A stretch of 64,000 nucleotides of DNA from Punica granatum (GCF_007655135.1 NC_045132.1:19778034-19842033), one strand, 5' to 3'. Shown: positions 1-10,924, counted from the stretch's first letter. Notes: generated by a model from the letters alone, not told the origin. Made by a program: numbers and translations.

Positions 1-177
1 TGACGACAACTGCGTGATGTTTAGGCTGAGGGACAAGTTCTCGAGGTGGAAGCTCAGGATTATGCCGACCGTGAGGCCGCAACCGAAGAAGACGAAGTAT
101 GCGAGGATGATGGGTAGGTGAAACTGTGAGCTCAGAGGCTTGAAGAAGACTGAATTGGGAAGGTTTTGGCTCTTCAT
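1..177 (-). CDS. 5' end of a GT14/core-2-branching-type glycosyltransferase (partial)
   Basis: The minus strand reads 59 codons from an ATG at 177 to the window edge with no stop. The protein starts MKSQNLPNSV and has a hydrophobic segment at about residues 22-43 (LPIILAYFVFFGCGLTVGII). It then continues toward a luminal side with SFHLENLSLSLNITQLSS. A short cytosolic tail, one signal anchor and this style of sequence match the N-terminus of plant core-2/I-branching beta-1,6-N-acetylglucosaminyltransferase-like (GT14, BC10-like) type II Golgi proteins. The catalytic domain lies outside the window, so the family call rests only on the N-terminus. A 52-bp tandem duplication covers the start codon and makes a second, upstream, out-of-frame ATG at 229. 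Any type II membrane protein with a similar N-terminus is an alternative. Confidence 0.55.
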   Translation of the reverse strand, partial: MKSQNLPNSVFFKPLSSQFHLPIILAYFVFFGCGLTVGIILSFHLENLSLSLNITQLSS

Positions 178-264
178 CGTTTCTGTTGATCTTTGAGGGA
201 AATGAATAATGAAGGTTTTGGCTCTTCATCGTTTCTGTTGATCTTTGAGGGAAATGAATAATGA
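159..264. repeat. 52-bp tandem duplication over the start codon
   Basis: The sequence starting GAAGGTTTTGGCTCTTCATC at 159 is repeated from 211 with a period of 52 bp and no visible mismatch. Each copy contains the reverse complement of ATGAAGAGCC, so the minus-strand gene has two candidate start codons (177 and 229) that differ by 52 nt. They are therefore in different frames. Confidence 0.95.
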
Positions 265-321
265 AATCACAAGAGGCTTTTTGGATGTCCTTCAATGTTG
301 CTATGTATATGTTATGTAAAT

Positions 322-352
<31 letters not shown>

Positions 353-1055
353 TAGATAAACTATAACAAGGAAACAAAATTTTTATTTATTCGGAAGAGG
401 CCCAATGTGTCTTTTTAGATGAAAGCGCAACTTTTCTTTCAGCGCAAGAGATGCCTTCCTGGAAGAGAAAAGCCTTTTGACAAACACAAGAAATGAAAAC
501 CCGTATTGGCCAAAAAAAATACAAATAAAAAAAAGAAAGAAACCTAATATGTTGAGTGTGTAAGGGGCAGTAATAATTCGGATGAAATCTCAAATGGCAC
601 AAGAGATCAAATAATAGAGATCAATTAATCCGCGTTTACGTGTAAGAAAGAAAGATATTAAAGGGCAAAGATATCGACCTAATTACTGGAGAGAATAGAT
701 GTAGAGCCAGGTATGGGTGACCATGATGAAAAAGAAAACCATGTCGATGAAGTCCGAAACACGAACCATGGCTGAGTAATATTGAGCTTATGAAAATCAA
801 GTTGACGGATGAATATGGTAGATGGATGAGAGGGAGGGAGGTAGGGAGGTAGGGAGAGGGAGAGGGAGAGGGAGACGAAGATAAGTCGGTCATTGTCTTA
901 TGGGAATGAGATATAAGTAGTAGAGGGAGTTTTTCCAACGTCTACATCCCGGCGGCGTTCAAGATCCAAAGATCCGTGGGACTCATGAAATGTTCAACTT
1001 TGTGTTCTATCAAAACACCGTTATTCCCATAGCTTTGACCATTCTATATATATTT
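265..1055. other. Intergenic/upstream region without a recognisable gene
   Basis: This holds an (AT)n microsatellite at about 328-352 and a GGGAGG/GGGAGA-type simple repeat at about 828-873. Short open frames on the minus strand (387-602, 636-938) look like translations of simple or AT-rich sequence and match no family I know. It may include the 5' UTR, an intron or the promoter of the minus-strand gene at 1-177. Confidence 0.5.
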
Positions 1056-1260
1056 TTCTTTTTTGATAAGTCGGTATCCCGTTTGATATTCAGGAATTCA
1101 ATAATCCCGACCAGTTAAGGTTTGAATTGGATCAACTCACTAAAAAATAAAGTTTTCTCAATCATGATTTTTTTCATTCACAATACTCAAATATAAAATT
1201 TTATTAAAAGAAAAAGTATCGAATTACCTTAACCGAACTAGGTTTTATATATCTCTATTT
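1056..1260 (-). mobile_element. SINE family B copy (degenerate)
   Basis: On the plus strand a T-rich run is followed by GATATTCAGGAATTCAATAA, CGACCAGTTAAGG and AACTCACTAAAAAATAAAG. This has the same order as the better preserved minus-strand copy at 59696-59881. The tRNA-like head at the right end is decayed. The call rests on visual similarity to the other copies. Confidence 0.45.
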
Positions 1261-3223
1261 TTAAATTGCGGTGACAAAAGGAGAATGCGTTGTTTGACTA
1301 ATATCATTACAGTTCCATGTTGCTTCCTTCTTCTTTAGAAGCCTGAGTATTATACCATGCACCCGGTGCGTGTAGGGCGATGGGTGTTTTGGGCAGCGGG
1401 CTCATGGTCCCCATAGGCATCTTTTGGGTGTGGACTACATGCAGCGGGTGCATATTTTAACGACTCATCTGGCGGGCCCTAATCCCATCCGTCGCGGCAA
1501 TGGCAAGGCACAAATAAGATCCCAGGCATGGGGGGCCATGGAAAATTTCACCCCCAAAGAAAGGGGCATGGAAAATTGATGTGGCTTAGCGCTTCGACCC
1601 CGTAACTCACTTTGGAAAAAAAAAAGAAAAAAAATTGATGTGGTTTAATTCATCAACCACGTTCTAATTGCATTCTGGAAAATCAGAATCTGCAGCAAAT
1701 ATTACATCTTAGAAGCGATCGAACAAAATGGATAATGCGATGCATGTTTCTAATCGTGTATCATCTACTATAACTTTATGGAAATTACATCGCTTTTTTT
1801 TTCGGCTGAATATTGAAATTACACTATAGAAAAATTGGTTTTTGCCGACATTTTTGTCCCAACGCGATCGCAAATGTAGAGAAAAATTAGCCAAAATTGT
1901 TATATCCGACGTTTTGAAAAACTTCGAGATTGATCACCTTTTAGCCGACATTTTGGAAAACGTCAGCGTTTGTTAACCATGTGCCAACGTTTTTAAGTTT
2001 AGCCAACGCACAAAAAAACGTTGCCTTTTGTTTAACCTATTTCGACGCTTGTAGAACTTTTTCTAACGTTTCAAACGTCGACCTTTGTCATGGATATTGT
2101 TAAAGTCTGTCAACATATTGTCATTTCACTTCAAGATGTTGTCCAAAATATTATCAAAGTGCAAAGTGTAAGAAAAAACACGTTGTCACATTATTATACA
2201 ATCTGTTATCGCTGGTATTCGTGACTAATAATTGAAAAGGTAACGTGTTATTTCCTTATGAAAATACTAGGTTGTTGAACTCATGCGTTGCACTGATTTT
2301 GTTCAAAAAATTTTGGGCAATAATAATTGATATGTATTAGAGAGTTTGAAGAGGATAAATTTTATATTACAATGAAAAATATTATAATGAAAACTTGATA
2401 CATGTCTTCTCTGACCGAGATGATTCAATAGATAACTCAACACATTAATGCTCTTTCATGTTTAATTATATGAAAGAAGAAAATTAATTCACATGAATTT
2501 GGAAAATATGAAGTTAATTGAAACTCAATTGCCAATGATGAAATTGAGTTGTAAGAGAATTGTATCTCCCAAACTTGACTAGTTCACACCCAAAGTTAAA
2601 ACACACCAAGGTGATTGGCCGCCTTCCGATTATACAACACTTTTACATTCATCATGGTATAAATTTCCAAAAAAATCGAAAAGAAAAAATCCTCGAGAAA
2701 ACATGATCACATATTACATAGCTCATGCAGTCTTCATTGTAGTCTGCATAATCTTTGATAAGGGTTAGTCAAATTTGAATTGAGAGCAATGCTTTGCTGC
2801 TCGTTGACGCAATCTTCAACCCCCAAAATTAAAATCTCCTTGGGATATTAATTAGATTTCTTCTTTTGGATAATTCTCATTTTCTTTCTCATTTTTCGAA
2901 TTGAAATTATTTTTGGATTTCAAGTAAAGATAATCTACATGCCCACGACTTGGGCCACTTTGGTTTCATGTCAAATTTTGATGCCCTCTGCAAATATTGA
3001 GGTTATCCTTGTACTTCGAACTCTTAGTTGCATATTAATGCATGAGCTTTTGTTTACTTATAAAAAATAGAAACACATAACCATAGGTTTATAAAAGCGA
3101 CTGAAACCTATCGAACTTATTACTTCTAAATATCACAAATCCAAACGAATATTAGTTAATGTTATGTTAATAAACTTAAGCTTCAACGAGAACTTCCAGA
3201 AAAATAAGTTGTTGTTAAATTTA

Positions 3224-3864
3224 TGTTGGGAAGGGATATGCTCGACCAAATGATAACGCAGCGATTAATCTTCCTCCCCCACCAGTGTAATCGATATAGA
3301 AACCAAACAAATCAACCAACAAGCGGTAAAGAAAAAAACACCAAGAATTTTACGTGGAAAACCCCGATGTCGGAAAAAATCACGGGACCAACTCCGAATC
3401 AACGATCCACTATCAGTGAATGTTATACAATGTTTTTCATTAAAGGTAAACCCTTGGATCACCAAACTCAAGAGAAACACTCTCTTGGATCACCCAAACA
3501 CCAAATTAGTCACCCACACCGGGTGGTTTACAAAACCAGCTGAAATAGTACCTACAGAGCTCGAATAAAAATTCTGACTGTTCAAACTTAGCCCTACGTG
3601 TCATAAAGCCGCTGTCAAAATTTCGTCCCGATCGGAGTTTGTTTGACGTTCCGATCAAGGTTTGATCTTCAGCTGGTCGGACTAAAAAATAACTCTGCTA
3701 CTCTCTGTATTTTGCTGCTCTGTACTGCTGCTCTAATCTCAATTCTGCCGCCTCTTGCTGAAGAATAAACCCTAATGAAAGTGGGTCCTTGAGCCTATTA
3801 AAGCCCGATAAAAGCCTAACATAATTTGAGCCCAACTTCCTCCAAATTGGAGGGATACCCAACA
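3224..3864 (-). repeat. 3' LTR of the copia element, 641 bp
   Basis: On the minus strand it starts TGTTGGGTATCC and ends CCCTTCCCAACA, the perfect short inverted ends TGTTGGG...CCCAACA. The polypurine tract AGGAAGGGGAGTT lies directly before it. The half at 3224-3543 is repeated at 8261-8579; the other half (3544-3864) is missing from the 5' copy. A TATA-like TTTTATT lies about 28 bp upstream of the 3543 boundary on the minus strand, so that boundary may be the transcription start. Confidence 0.88.
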
Positions 3865-3877
3865 AACTCCCCTTCCT
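3865..3877 (-). other. Polypurine tract of the copia element
   Basis: AGGAAGGGGAGTT on the minus strand abuts the TGTTGGG start of the 3' LTR, as needed for plus-strand DNA priming. Confidence 0.8.
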
Positions 3878-3879
3878 GA

Positions 3880-6800
3880 CTATTTGGAGGCTTCGAACAT
3901 ACCGGCTAAATTCTGGCAAACATGTAGCTTCTCCTTAGCGAGAGGTTTTGTCATCATATCAGTTCCATTCTCAGCAGTGTGCACTTTGTCTAACTTCACC
4001 AACTTAGACTCCAACACATCTCTAATCCAATGAAACTTAATATCGATATGCTTCGACCTCGAATAGAAAGTGGGATTCTTGCAAAGATGTATGGCACTTT
4101 GACTATCACAATACATAACATACCTCTCTTGCTTTAAGCTCAACTCTTGCAAAAACTTTTGCAACCACAACATCTCCTTGCAACATTCGGTCACCGCAAT
4201 GTATTCGGCTTCTGTTGTAGACAAAGCAATGCACTTTTGAAGCCTTGATTGCCATGAGATAGCTCCCCTTACAAAAGTCATCAAGTATCCCGAAGTGGAT
4301 TTCTAGGAATCAATATCTCCTGCCATATTCGCATCCGTGTAGCCCACTAACTCTGGCTTACTGGTGCCAAAGTGTAAACACACCTTGGATGTTCCTCTGA
4401 GATACCTCAGGATCCACTTAATCGCATTCCAATGCTTTTTCCCCGGATTGGAGAGAAAACGACTAACCACACTAACATAATGAGCGATATCTGGCATTGT
4501 ACAGACGATGGCATACATTAAACTTCCTATAGCTGATGAGTAAGGAACTTTCTTCATCTCTTCTTTCTCCTTCTCACTTGTAGGACATTGCTTCTAGTTA
4601 AGTTTGAAATGAGAAGCAAGTGGTGATGAAACTGGTTTAGCATTACCCATGTTGAACCGATCCAAAATCTTCTCGATGTACTTCTCTTGAGAAAGCCAAA
4701 GTTTTCCACTTGATCTATCACGAGAAATATGCATCCCAAGGATCTCCTTCGCCAGTCCCAAATCCTTCATGGCAAAGGACTTGCTGAGCTCTTTCTTCAA
4801 CTCTGTAATTTTGTTCATATCATGACCAACAAACAACATATCATCTACATATAATAGTAAAATGATAAAATCACCATCCGAGAATTGTTTCACGAACACA
4901 CAATGATTTGAAGTTGTCTATGTGTAGCCATGGCTCAACATGAAAGAGTCAAATTATTTGTTCCACTGTCGAGGTGCTTGCTTAAGCCCATACAAACTCT
5001 TCCTCAGCCTGCACACTAAATGCTCCTTACCTTTAACTCGGAATCCTTCAGGTTGCTCCATATATATTTCTTCCTCCAAGTCACCATGCAGGAAAATTGT
5101 TTTAATATCGAGCTGCTCAATCTCCAAATTCAGACTAGCTGCTAATGCGACAACAACTCAGATAGATGACATCTTGACCACGGGCGAGAAGATATCCTCG
5201 AAGTCTACTCCTTTCTTCTGGTTGAAGTCTTTCACCACTAGTCGAGCTTTGTATTGAGGCCGTGAGTTCTTTGTCTTCAACCTGTAGACCCATTTGCTCT
5301 TTAATGCTCTCTTACCTTGCGGTAGCTTTACTAGATCATACGTGTGATTCTCACACAAGGAGTTCATCTCCTTATTCATCGCCTTCCACCAGTACTCTTT
5401 GTGCTCATGTGCCACAGCTTTATCATAGCACTTTGGTTCTCCCTCGTCAGTCAGTAACACATATTCATGAGGTGGATATCTTGTAGAAGATTGTCTCACT
5501 CTGACAGATCTTCTAGGTAGATTATCTGCGGGCTCTAACTGCAACTGCGAGCCTGTATCATCCTCGGTCACATCATCATCTAGTTGAGGAATCTCACCCC
5601 CAGTCATGGTTTATTCATCCTCACTAGGTACCTCTTCTACTCGATGTTCTCCATCAACCGATATGGGAATGGAGATCTCGTGAGAACTGCTTACTTCGGC
5701 CTTCTCCAACTTCTGCAAATCCTCGATTGCCTGATCCTCAAAGAACACAACATCCCTGCTCCTGATGATATTCCTGCTATCAAGGTCCCAAAGCCTGTAC
5801 CCGAACTCTTCATGTGCATAACCTAAGAAGAAGCATTGTTTTGCCTTAGTATCGAGCTTCGATCTTTCATCTCGAGGAATGTGAGCAGAGGCCCTGCACC
5901 CGAAGACCTTGAGATGCTTATACGATACTTCCTTGCCAGTCCATACCTGCTAGGGTACATCTCAATCAAGTGCAACTAACGGTGTAAGATTAATAAGATC
6001 AATCGCTGTCCTCATTGCCTCGCCCCAAAAATACTTATACAGTTTCGCCTGAGAAAGCATACAACGAACTATCTCAACAATTGTGCGGTTCATCCTCTCT
6101 GCAAGCCTGTTCTGCAGTGGTGTCTTCGGTACCGTCTTCTCAAGTTTGATCCTATGAGTCCTGCGATAGTTCTCGAAAGGACCCCTGTACTCACCACCAT
6201 TATCAGCTCTGACACATTTCAGCTTCATGCTCGTTTATCTTTCCACTGCTGCATGGAAGTTCTTGAAAATCTCAATCACCTGATCTTTAGTCCTCATAGG
6301 ATAAGCCCAAACCTTCATGGAGTGATAATCTATAAAGGTCACAAAATAGAGAGCACCACCAAGAGATCTATCCAACATGAAACAAACATCAGTATGCCCA
6401 AGATCAAGTATACGATCGTATTTAGAGGGACGACTTCTAACAAAAGAAACTCTTATCTACTTACCAGCTAAACAGTGATCACAAGTGCTCAAGTGCATAC
6501 CTTTAACGGGCAAAGACTGCTTTCTAGCAAGAATTCGAATACCTTTCTCGCTGATATGCCCAAGTCTCCTGTGCCATAGCTCGATAGGATAATCCTCAGC
6601 AACGTTAACCTGACAGAAATTGTGCCTGGCACGCAGCCTGTAGAAAGTGTCGGTCTTCTGATCCCGTGCCACAATCAACGAATCCTTAGAGAGCTTCCAT
6701 CTCCCATTGCTAAATTCATTACTGTAGCCTTCATCATCAAGCTGACCCGTCGAGATTAGGTTAAGGTGAATTTTTGGAACATGCCTCACCTTCTTCAGAA

Positions 6801-7842
6801 ACAACTTGCAACCAAGCTCGGTCTCTAGACAGACATCACCAATATTGATAATCTTGCATGATTGTCCATTCCTCATTCTCACATAACCATAGTCCCCGGT
6901 AGTGTAAGATGAGAAGAAATTCCGATGAGGAGTAACATGAAACAAGACACGTGTATCTGCAACCCAGGTAGAGTTTTGACACGTGAAAATCACATAGGCT
7001 TCATCACAAACGATGTAGGTCTCTCTATCAGATGCCACTGCTGTAGTGCCTTCTTCTTTCTTGCTCTCACCGTTGCCATTCTGATTTTTGTTCAGAGCTC
7101 TACACTCCCTATTGTAGTGTCTTTCTTTTCCACAGTGTGACCCATTTCCTCGTTTTCGACTTTGATCTACCCCTCGATTTGTCATTTGAGTTACCATGCT
7201 TGGAAGAGGAATTTCTGCTTTGACTTCTCCCCCGTTGTTCAGTAACCAAACCTTCAGACTGAATGGAAATCCCAGAGCTTTTCTTTCTAGTCTCCTCATT
7301 GATTAAACTATTTGTCACTGTGGCCAACGATAGCTTCCCATTTGGCGCAGAGTTGCTCAATGCAACCACAAGTATGTCCCAATTATTTGGTAGAGTCCCT
7401 AAAAGTAGATAAGCTTGCAACTCATCGGGTAGTATTATCTCCAAGTTCGTCAACTGCTTAACAATATCATGAAAATTACTCATGTGCACAGTCATATCAC
7501 CTCATCCTAGTAACGAAGATGAACCAACTTCTTCATGAGAAATGCCTTATTTTGCGGAGTCTTCCTCGCGTAGAGATTTGTCAATTTATCCCACAAAGCT
7601 TTTGCATTTGTCTCCTAAGCATTATGATGATAAATACTATTGTCTATCCACTGCCGAATCAAACCAATAGTCTTCCGATTTGTGCGTTCCTAAGCCTTGT
7701 CATCCTTATCTTTAGGTTTCGCGAAATCCTCTTCAATAGGATCGTACAAGTCCCTGCAAAATAGAAGATCCTCCATCCGAGACTTCCATATGGAGTAGTT
7801 GGTTGCATTCAACTTGAACATAGATCCTGTAGAATCATCCAT
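3880..7842 (-). pseudogene. Decayed copia gag-pol polyprotein
   Basis: The gag start codon is at 7842 (MDDSTGSMFKLNATNYS). Going down the minus strand there follow: a gag region with a damaged zinc knuckle (CGKERHYNREC, about 7130); a protease site reading VADTRVL where copia proteases have a D-S/T-G triad; a GAG-pre-integrase motif ending STCDHCLAGK (about 6460); an integrase core (RADNGGEYRG, then RLAERMNRTI, about 5960-6230); reverse transcriptase with YVDDM (about 4850); and RNase H with CDSQSAIHL (about 4110-3990). Stops and frameshifts split it into at least seven open pieces, so it cannot make a working polyprotein. The damaged protease triad and zinc knuckle point to long inactivity. 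The lineage looks Tork/TNT1-like, but I am not sure of that. Confidence 0.9.
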
Positions 7843-7876
7843 CTCGAAAACACCGAAAAACTAAAACTTCTCTAAC

Positions 7877-7893
7877 CCGAGGCTCTAATACCA
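7877..7893 (-). other. Second primer-binding site (PBS2), initiator-Met tRNA type
   Basis: The minus strand reads TGGTATTAGAGCCTCGG, close to the plant copia PBS core TGGTATCAGAGC. It sits 2 nt from the end of the 184-bp LTR (7896) and 35 nt before the gag start. This is the normal PBS position for the gag-pol. Confidence 0.8.
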
Positions 7894-7895
7894 CT

Positions 7896-8079
7896 TGTTA
7901 GGTAAAATCCACATGCTTACTTCGGACTCGGGCTCATCCGCAACTCAAAAACTTAAGCCAATGGGTTGTTAAACTTTGTCTCTTATAAACTTGTAGATTT
8001 CCTCTCAACTTTTCCATGTGGGACTATCTCCAATACCTACACTCATCATTCTCCATATCGGAGAGAAACCGTCCTAACA
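7896..8079 (-). repeat. 184-bp LTR of a different family inside the copia element
   Basis: On the minus strand it runs TGTTAGGACGG...TTTTACCTAACA, with inverted ends TGTTAGG/CCTAACA, a polypurine tract on one side (8080-8094) and a PBS on the other. It is not similar to the 641-bp LTR. It resembles the solo LTR at 25231-25411: both contain AAGCCAATRRGTT, CTCTTATAAA and a TATGTGGGA/TATGAGACA-type stretch. Confidence 0.75.
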
Positions 8080-8094
8080 ATTCTCTCCCTTCTT
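8080..8094 (-). other. Internal polypurine tract
   Basis: AAGAAGGGAGAGAAT on the minus strand directly precedes the 184-bp LTR. The following bases (TGACTATGTGGAGGACTTCG on plus) resemble those next to the 3' polypurine tract (TGACTATTTGGAGGCTTCG), so the two PPT regions are related. Confidence 0.65.
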
Positions 8095-8240
8095 GACTAT
8101 GTGGAGGACTTCGAGCCGAGCTTCCACTTCCGGACTTGGATTCCAATTGTTAGGCCATTCACTAGCCACGAGTTCCACACTCGGGCCTTAGTGTGGTGTG
8201 GGTTTCCATGCATAGCGTATGCACTTCTCTAAGATCGTTA

Positions 8241-8258
8241 CCTTGGTCTTTGATACCA
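8241..8258 (-). other. First primer-binding site (PBS1)
   Basis: The minus strand reads TGGTATCAAAGACCAAGG, 2 nt from the end of the partial LTR at 8261. It is a TGGTATCA-type PBS with the usual spacing. The roughly 145-bp leader between it and the internal polypurine tract has no coding capacity. Confidence 0.75.
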
Positions 8259-8260
8259 TT

Positions 8261-8579
8261 TGTTAGGAAGGGATGTGCTCGACCAAATGATAACGTAGCG
8301 ATTAATCTTCCTCCCCTACTAGTGTAATCGAGATAGAAACCAAACAAATCAACCAACAAGCAGTAAAGAAAAGAACACCAAGAATTTTATGTGGAAAACT
8401 CCGATGTGGGGAAAAACCACGGGACCAACTCCGAATTAACGATCCACTATCAATGAAGGTTATACAATATTTTTCATCAAGTGTAAACCTTGTATCACCA
8501 AACTCAAGAGAAACACTCTCTTGGATCACCCAAACACCAAATTCGTCACCCACACCGAGTGGTTTACAAAACCAGCTGA
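8261..8579 (-). repeat. Truncated 5' LTR (R-U5 half only)
   Basis: This 319-bp block aligns with 3224-3543 of the full LTR with scattered substitutions. It stops at ...CCAGCTGA, and ATTTA follows directly. The U3-like half present in the other LTR (3544-3864) is absent. Confidence 0.8.
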
Positions 8580-9029
8580 ATTTATGAGGCATAATAGTGT
8601 GCTATAATGGTCTTGGACAATACGTTGTCACCTTACGCTGATTAAAATTGTTAAAGCTGACCTTTTATAAACATTGGCCATTGTATTTATTTTTAAAAAA
8701 AAATCAAAGGTTCAATGGGAAAGTTCCCATTCAACTCTTGAAATTTGATTGCATCATTCCCACCCTTTCTCTCCATCCCTATGTAAAGCTTCCCTCCATC
8801 TCATCTCACCTTCTCTTTCCCACCCCAATTGCCTATATGATCTCCTTCCCTTTCTCTCTCTACCTCTTTTTTCAAAAGCTGCATCTTTTTCTTCTTTTTT
8901 TTCCCATCCTCTTCCACACGCCACCATCACCTCAAGGAAGAGACATACATCGTCCTTGAACTCATGGCCCCTTCCTCCAATCTTCTCCTCAACATCATAA
9001 CCCAACTAGACCTTTACCTCCGGAAACTC

Positions 9030-9365
9030 TCGAAGCCGTTGCTTGTAGTGGTGGCTCTTCCTTGACCTCTTAAAATTGTCGTTGTTGCTAGTGGTGGCTC
9101 TTCCTTGACCTTCCAAAGTAGTTGTTGCTGCTAGTGCCTCTTCCTTCACCTCCTGGAGTTGTTGCTGGTGGACGTTCCTCCTCGATCTCTTGAAGCTATT
9201 ACAGTTCTTCCACCCTTCTCGAAGCCGCTGCTAGTGGTGGTGGTAAATCTTCCTCGATCTCCCGAAGATGCTACTGCTGCTGGTGGCTCTTCCTTGACCT
9301 ATCGAAGCTACTGCTACTAGTAGATGCCCCTTCTCGATCTTCCAAAGTTGTCTGCTACTTGCCCT
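9030..9365. repeat. Degenerate tandem repeat in the CACTA element
   Basis: About six units of roughly 50-60 bp share the pattern GCTGCTAGTGGTGGCTCTTC, then CTTGACCTC, then CGAAG. Units have diverged and vary in length. No stable open frame runs through them. Confidence 0.7.
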
Positions 9366-10174
9366 TCATTGATCTCCTGAAATTTATTAGTTATTTCTTC
9401 CTTAAATTATACCTATATATATATATATGATTGGGAAAATTTTTTTGGAATGAATCGTGAATTTTCTTGTCTTGATGTTATATTACTGGTGTTTGATCGA
9501 GATTTCTAGAGTTTGACAACAGATTTTACAACCTGTTATCACTAGCTTACCAATGACTACATGTTATAAATTTGTAGACAATCTATTGTCTATTTTTTAA
9601 ATTAACTTGGCCTGAGTCGATGCTTTAAGCGTCTTCTCAGGTCTTTTTTTTTTAAAAAAGACTTAGGCCGACATTTTTTGCATTGGCCCAAGCATGGATT
9701 GTGCCAACACAACAAAGATTGGCTTACGCAGAACCTTAATTGGCGTAAAAAATGTCAGCATAGGCTTGGATTGGGCCGACCTGGTAAATGTTGACCTAGG
9801 CTTGGTTTTTGCCAACATTTGAAAATCGGCCTAAACTTGGTTTTTAGCTGACATTTCTGAAACGTTAGCTTAGGAGGTGTTTTCCTGACATTTTTTGAAA
9901 AATGTCGGGAAGCTTATACCAACTATGTCAATCCTGACATTTCTAGAAATGTCGGACAATCGTCGGGAGAGTCTAGGCCGACGTTTTTCGCGTCGGCAAA
10001 AGTCAAAGAAAACGTCGGCTTAGCCCCCTTTTCTGTAGTGAATTACATCACCGGTAGCTAGTAGGATGTCGATCTGGTTATTAATTATATGGATGATGAC
10101 ACGTTACCACATGATAATTTTCAAGAATTATCCACTAATTCTTTTTGAATCATTTTTCTCTCTCTCTCTATTTA

Positions 10175-10400
10175 TATATATTTCTTCGGTGTGAGTCACC
10201 ATTTATTCGAGATTCAAACAAACCTTGACTAATTCAGAATTGATTCGGGTCATGGCCACTAAGTGGTAAAGTTTTTTCAGAGTGAATTTTTTCAATTCAC
10301 AAGAAATTATCAGAACCCTTATCAAAGTTGAATAAAGTCTGAACCATCTGAATCAATCCGTGTTAGTCATTTCTATAATTTCTAGTCAGAGAGCTTCGTC
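10175..10400 (-). mobile_element. SINE family B copy (degenerate)
   Basis: The plus strand reads CGGTGTGAGTCACCATTTATTCGAGATTCAAACAAACC, then TTGACTAATTCAGAATTGAT, GGGTCATGGCCACTAAGTGGTAAAG and TTTTTTCAGAGTGAATTTTT. This is the same block order as 59696-59881. The 5' head is hard to see. Confidence 0.45.
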
Positions 10401-10924
10401 CCGAACTTTTCTCATTTGGACCTTTCTGATTGGACCCCCTTAGTTCACCATGCATTACTTACTTGCGTCTTTGAGCCATAACCTGTGATCCTTATTAATC
10501 TTCACAATATTTGTCCAAATTCAAATGTTAAATTTTTGTTAACATGTTCAGAAATTGACATTTCCTGGCAGAGTTATATATCTCTTGTTTAAGACACGAT
10601 ATACACAGGTTAGGCCGCCACCGACGATTTCCTATTGCGAAAAGGTAATTATCAATTGATTACATATTTTTTGGGTGAATCAAATTATCATATACTTTAC
10701 GCATACGTGTCGTTCAAAAATTGTGGACTTTTCAAAAAGTTATTTATATTTTCGAAGAGAGAACAACTCAGAAAAGTCCGCCGTCGTCGTGGAGCCGTCC
10801 CTATACGTGTTGCAGGAAGTCGTCGCCATGCAATCATTGAATGGGAAAGATACAAGCATAGACAAGTTCTATATTTTCAAAGCTTAGTTAATTAATTAAA
10901 TATTCAATTATTAATATGAATTAT

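Larger units (their letters stand above)
3224..8579 (-). mobile_element. Nested Ty1/copia LTR retrotransposon, composite and inactive
   Basis: Read on the minus strand, the order is: partial LTR (8579-8261), primer-binding site (8258-8241), short leader, polypurine tract (8094-8080), a second unrelated LTR (8079-7896), second primer-binding site (7893-7877), decayed gag-pol (7842-3880), polypurine tract (3877-3865), full LTR (3864-3224). ATTTA flanks both outer ends (3219-3223 and 8580-8584), which fits a 5-bp target duplication inside the CACTA element. Integrase lies upstream of reverse transcriptase in reading order, which makes it Ty1/copia and not gypsy. Confidence 0.85.
1822..10040. mobile_element. 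CACTA-like DNA transposon, non-autonomous, interrupted by a copia element
   Basis: The left end begins CACTATAGAAAA and the right end finishes TTTTCTGTAGTG, a 12-bp terminal inverted repeat with one mismatch. Both subterminal regions (about 1838-2085 and 9610-10030) are packed with short repeats of GCCGACATTTT/GCCGACGTTTT in both orientations, as is typical of plant CACTA (En/Spm) elements. AATTA flanks both ends directly (1817-1821 and 10041-10045). Once the nested retrotransposon (3224-8579) is removed, about 2.9 kb remains with no transposase-like open frame, so the element is probably non-autonomous. A CACTA element usually makes a 3-bp target duplication; the 5-bp match here is odd. Confidence 0.7.

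Noticed and set aside
636..938. 100-codon minus-strand frame with SPSPSPSP
   Set aside because: It reads through a GGGAGA simple repeat and matches no known protein.
3223..3543. 106-codon plus-strand frame
   Set aside because: It lies inside the LTR; the matching region at 8302-8592 also has a chance frame on the other strand.
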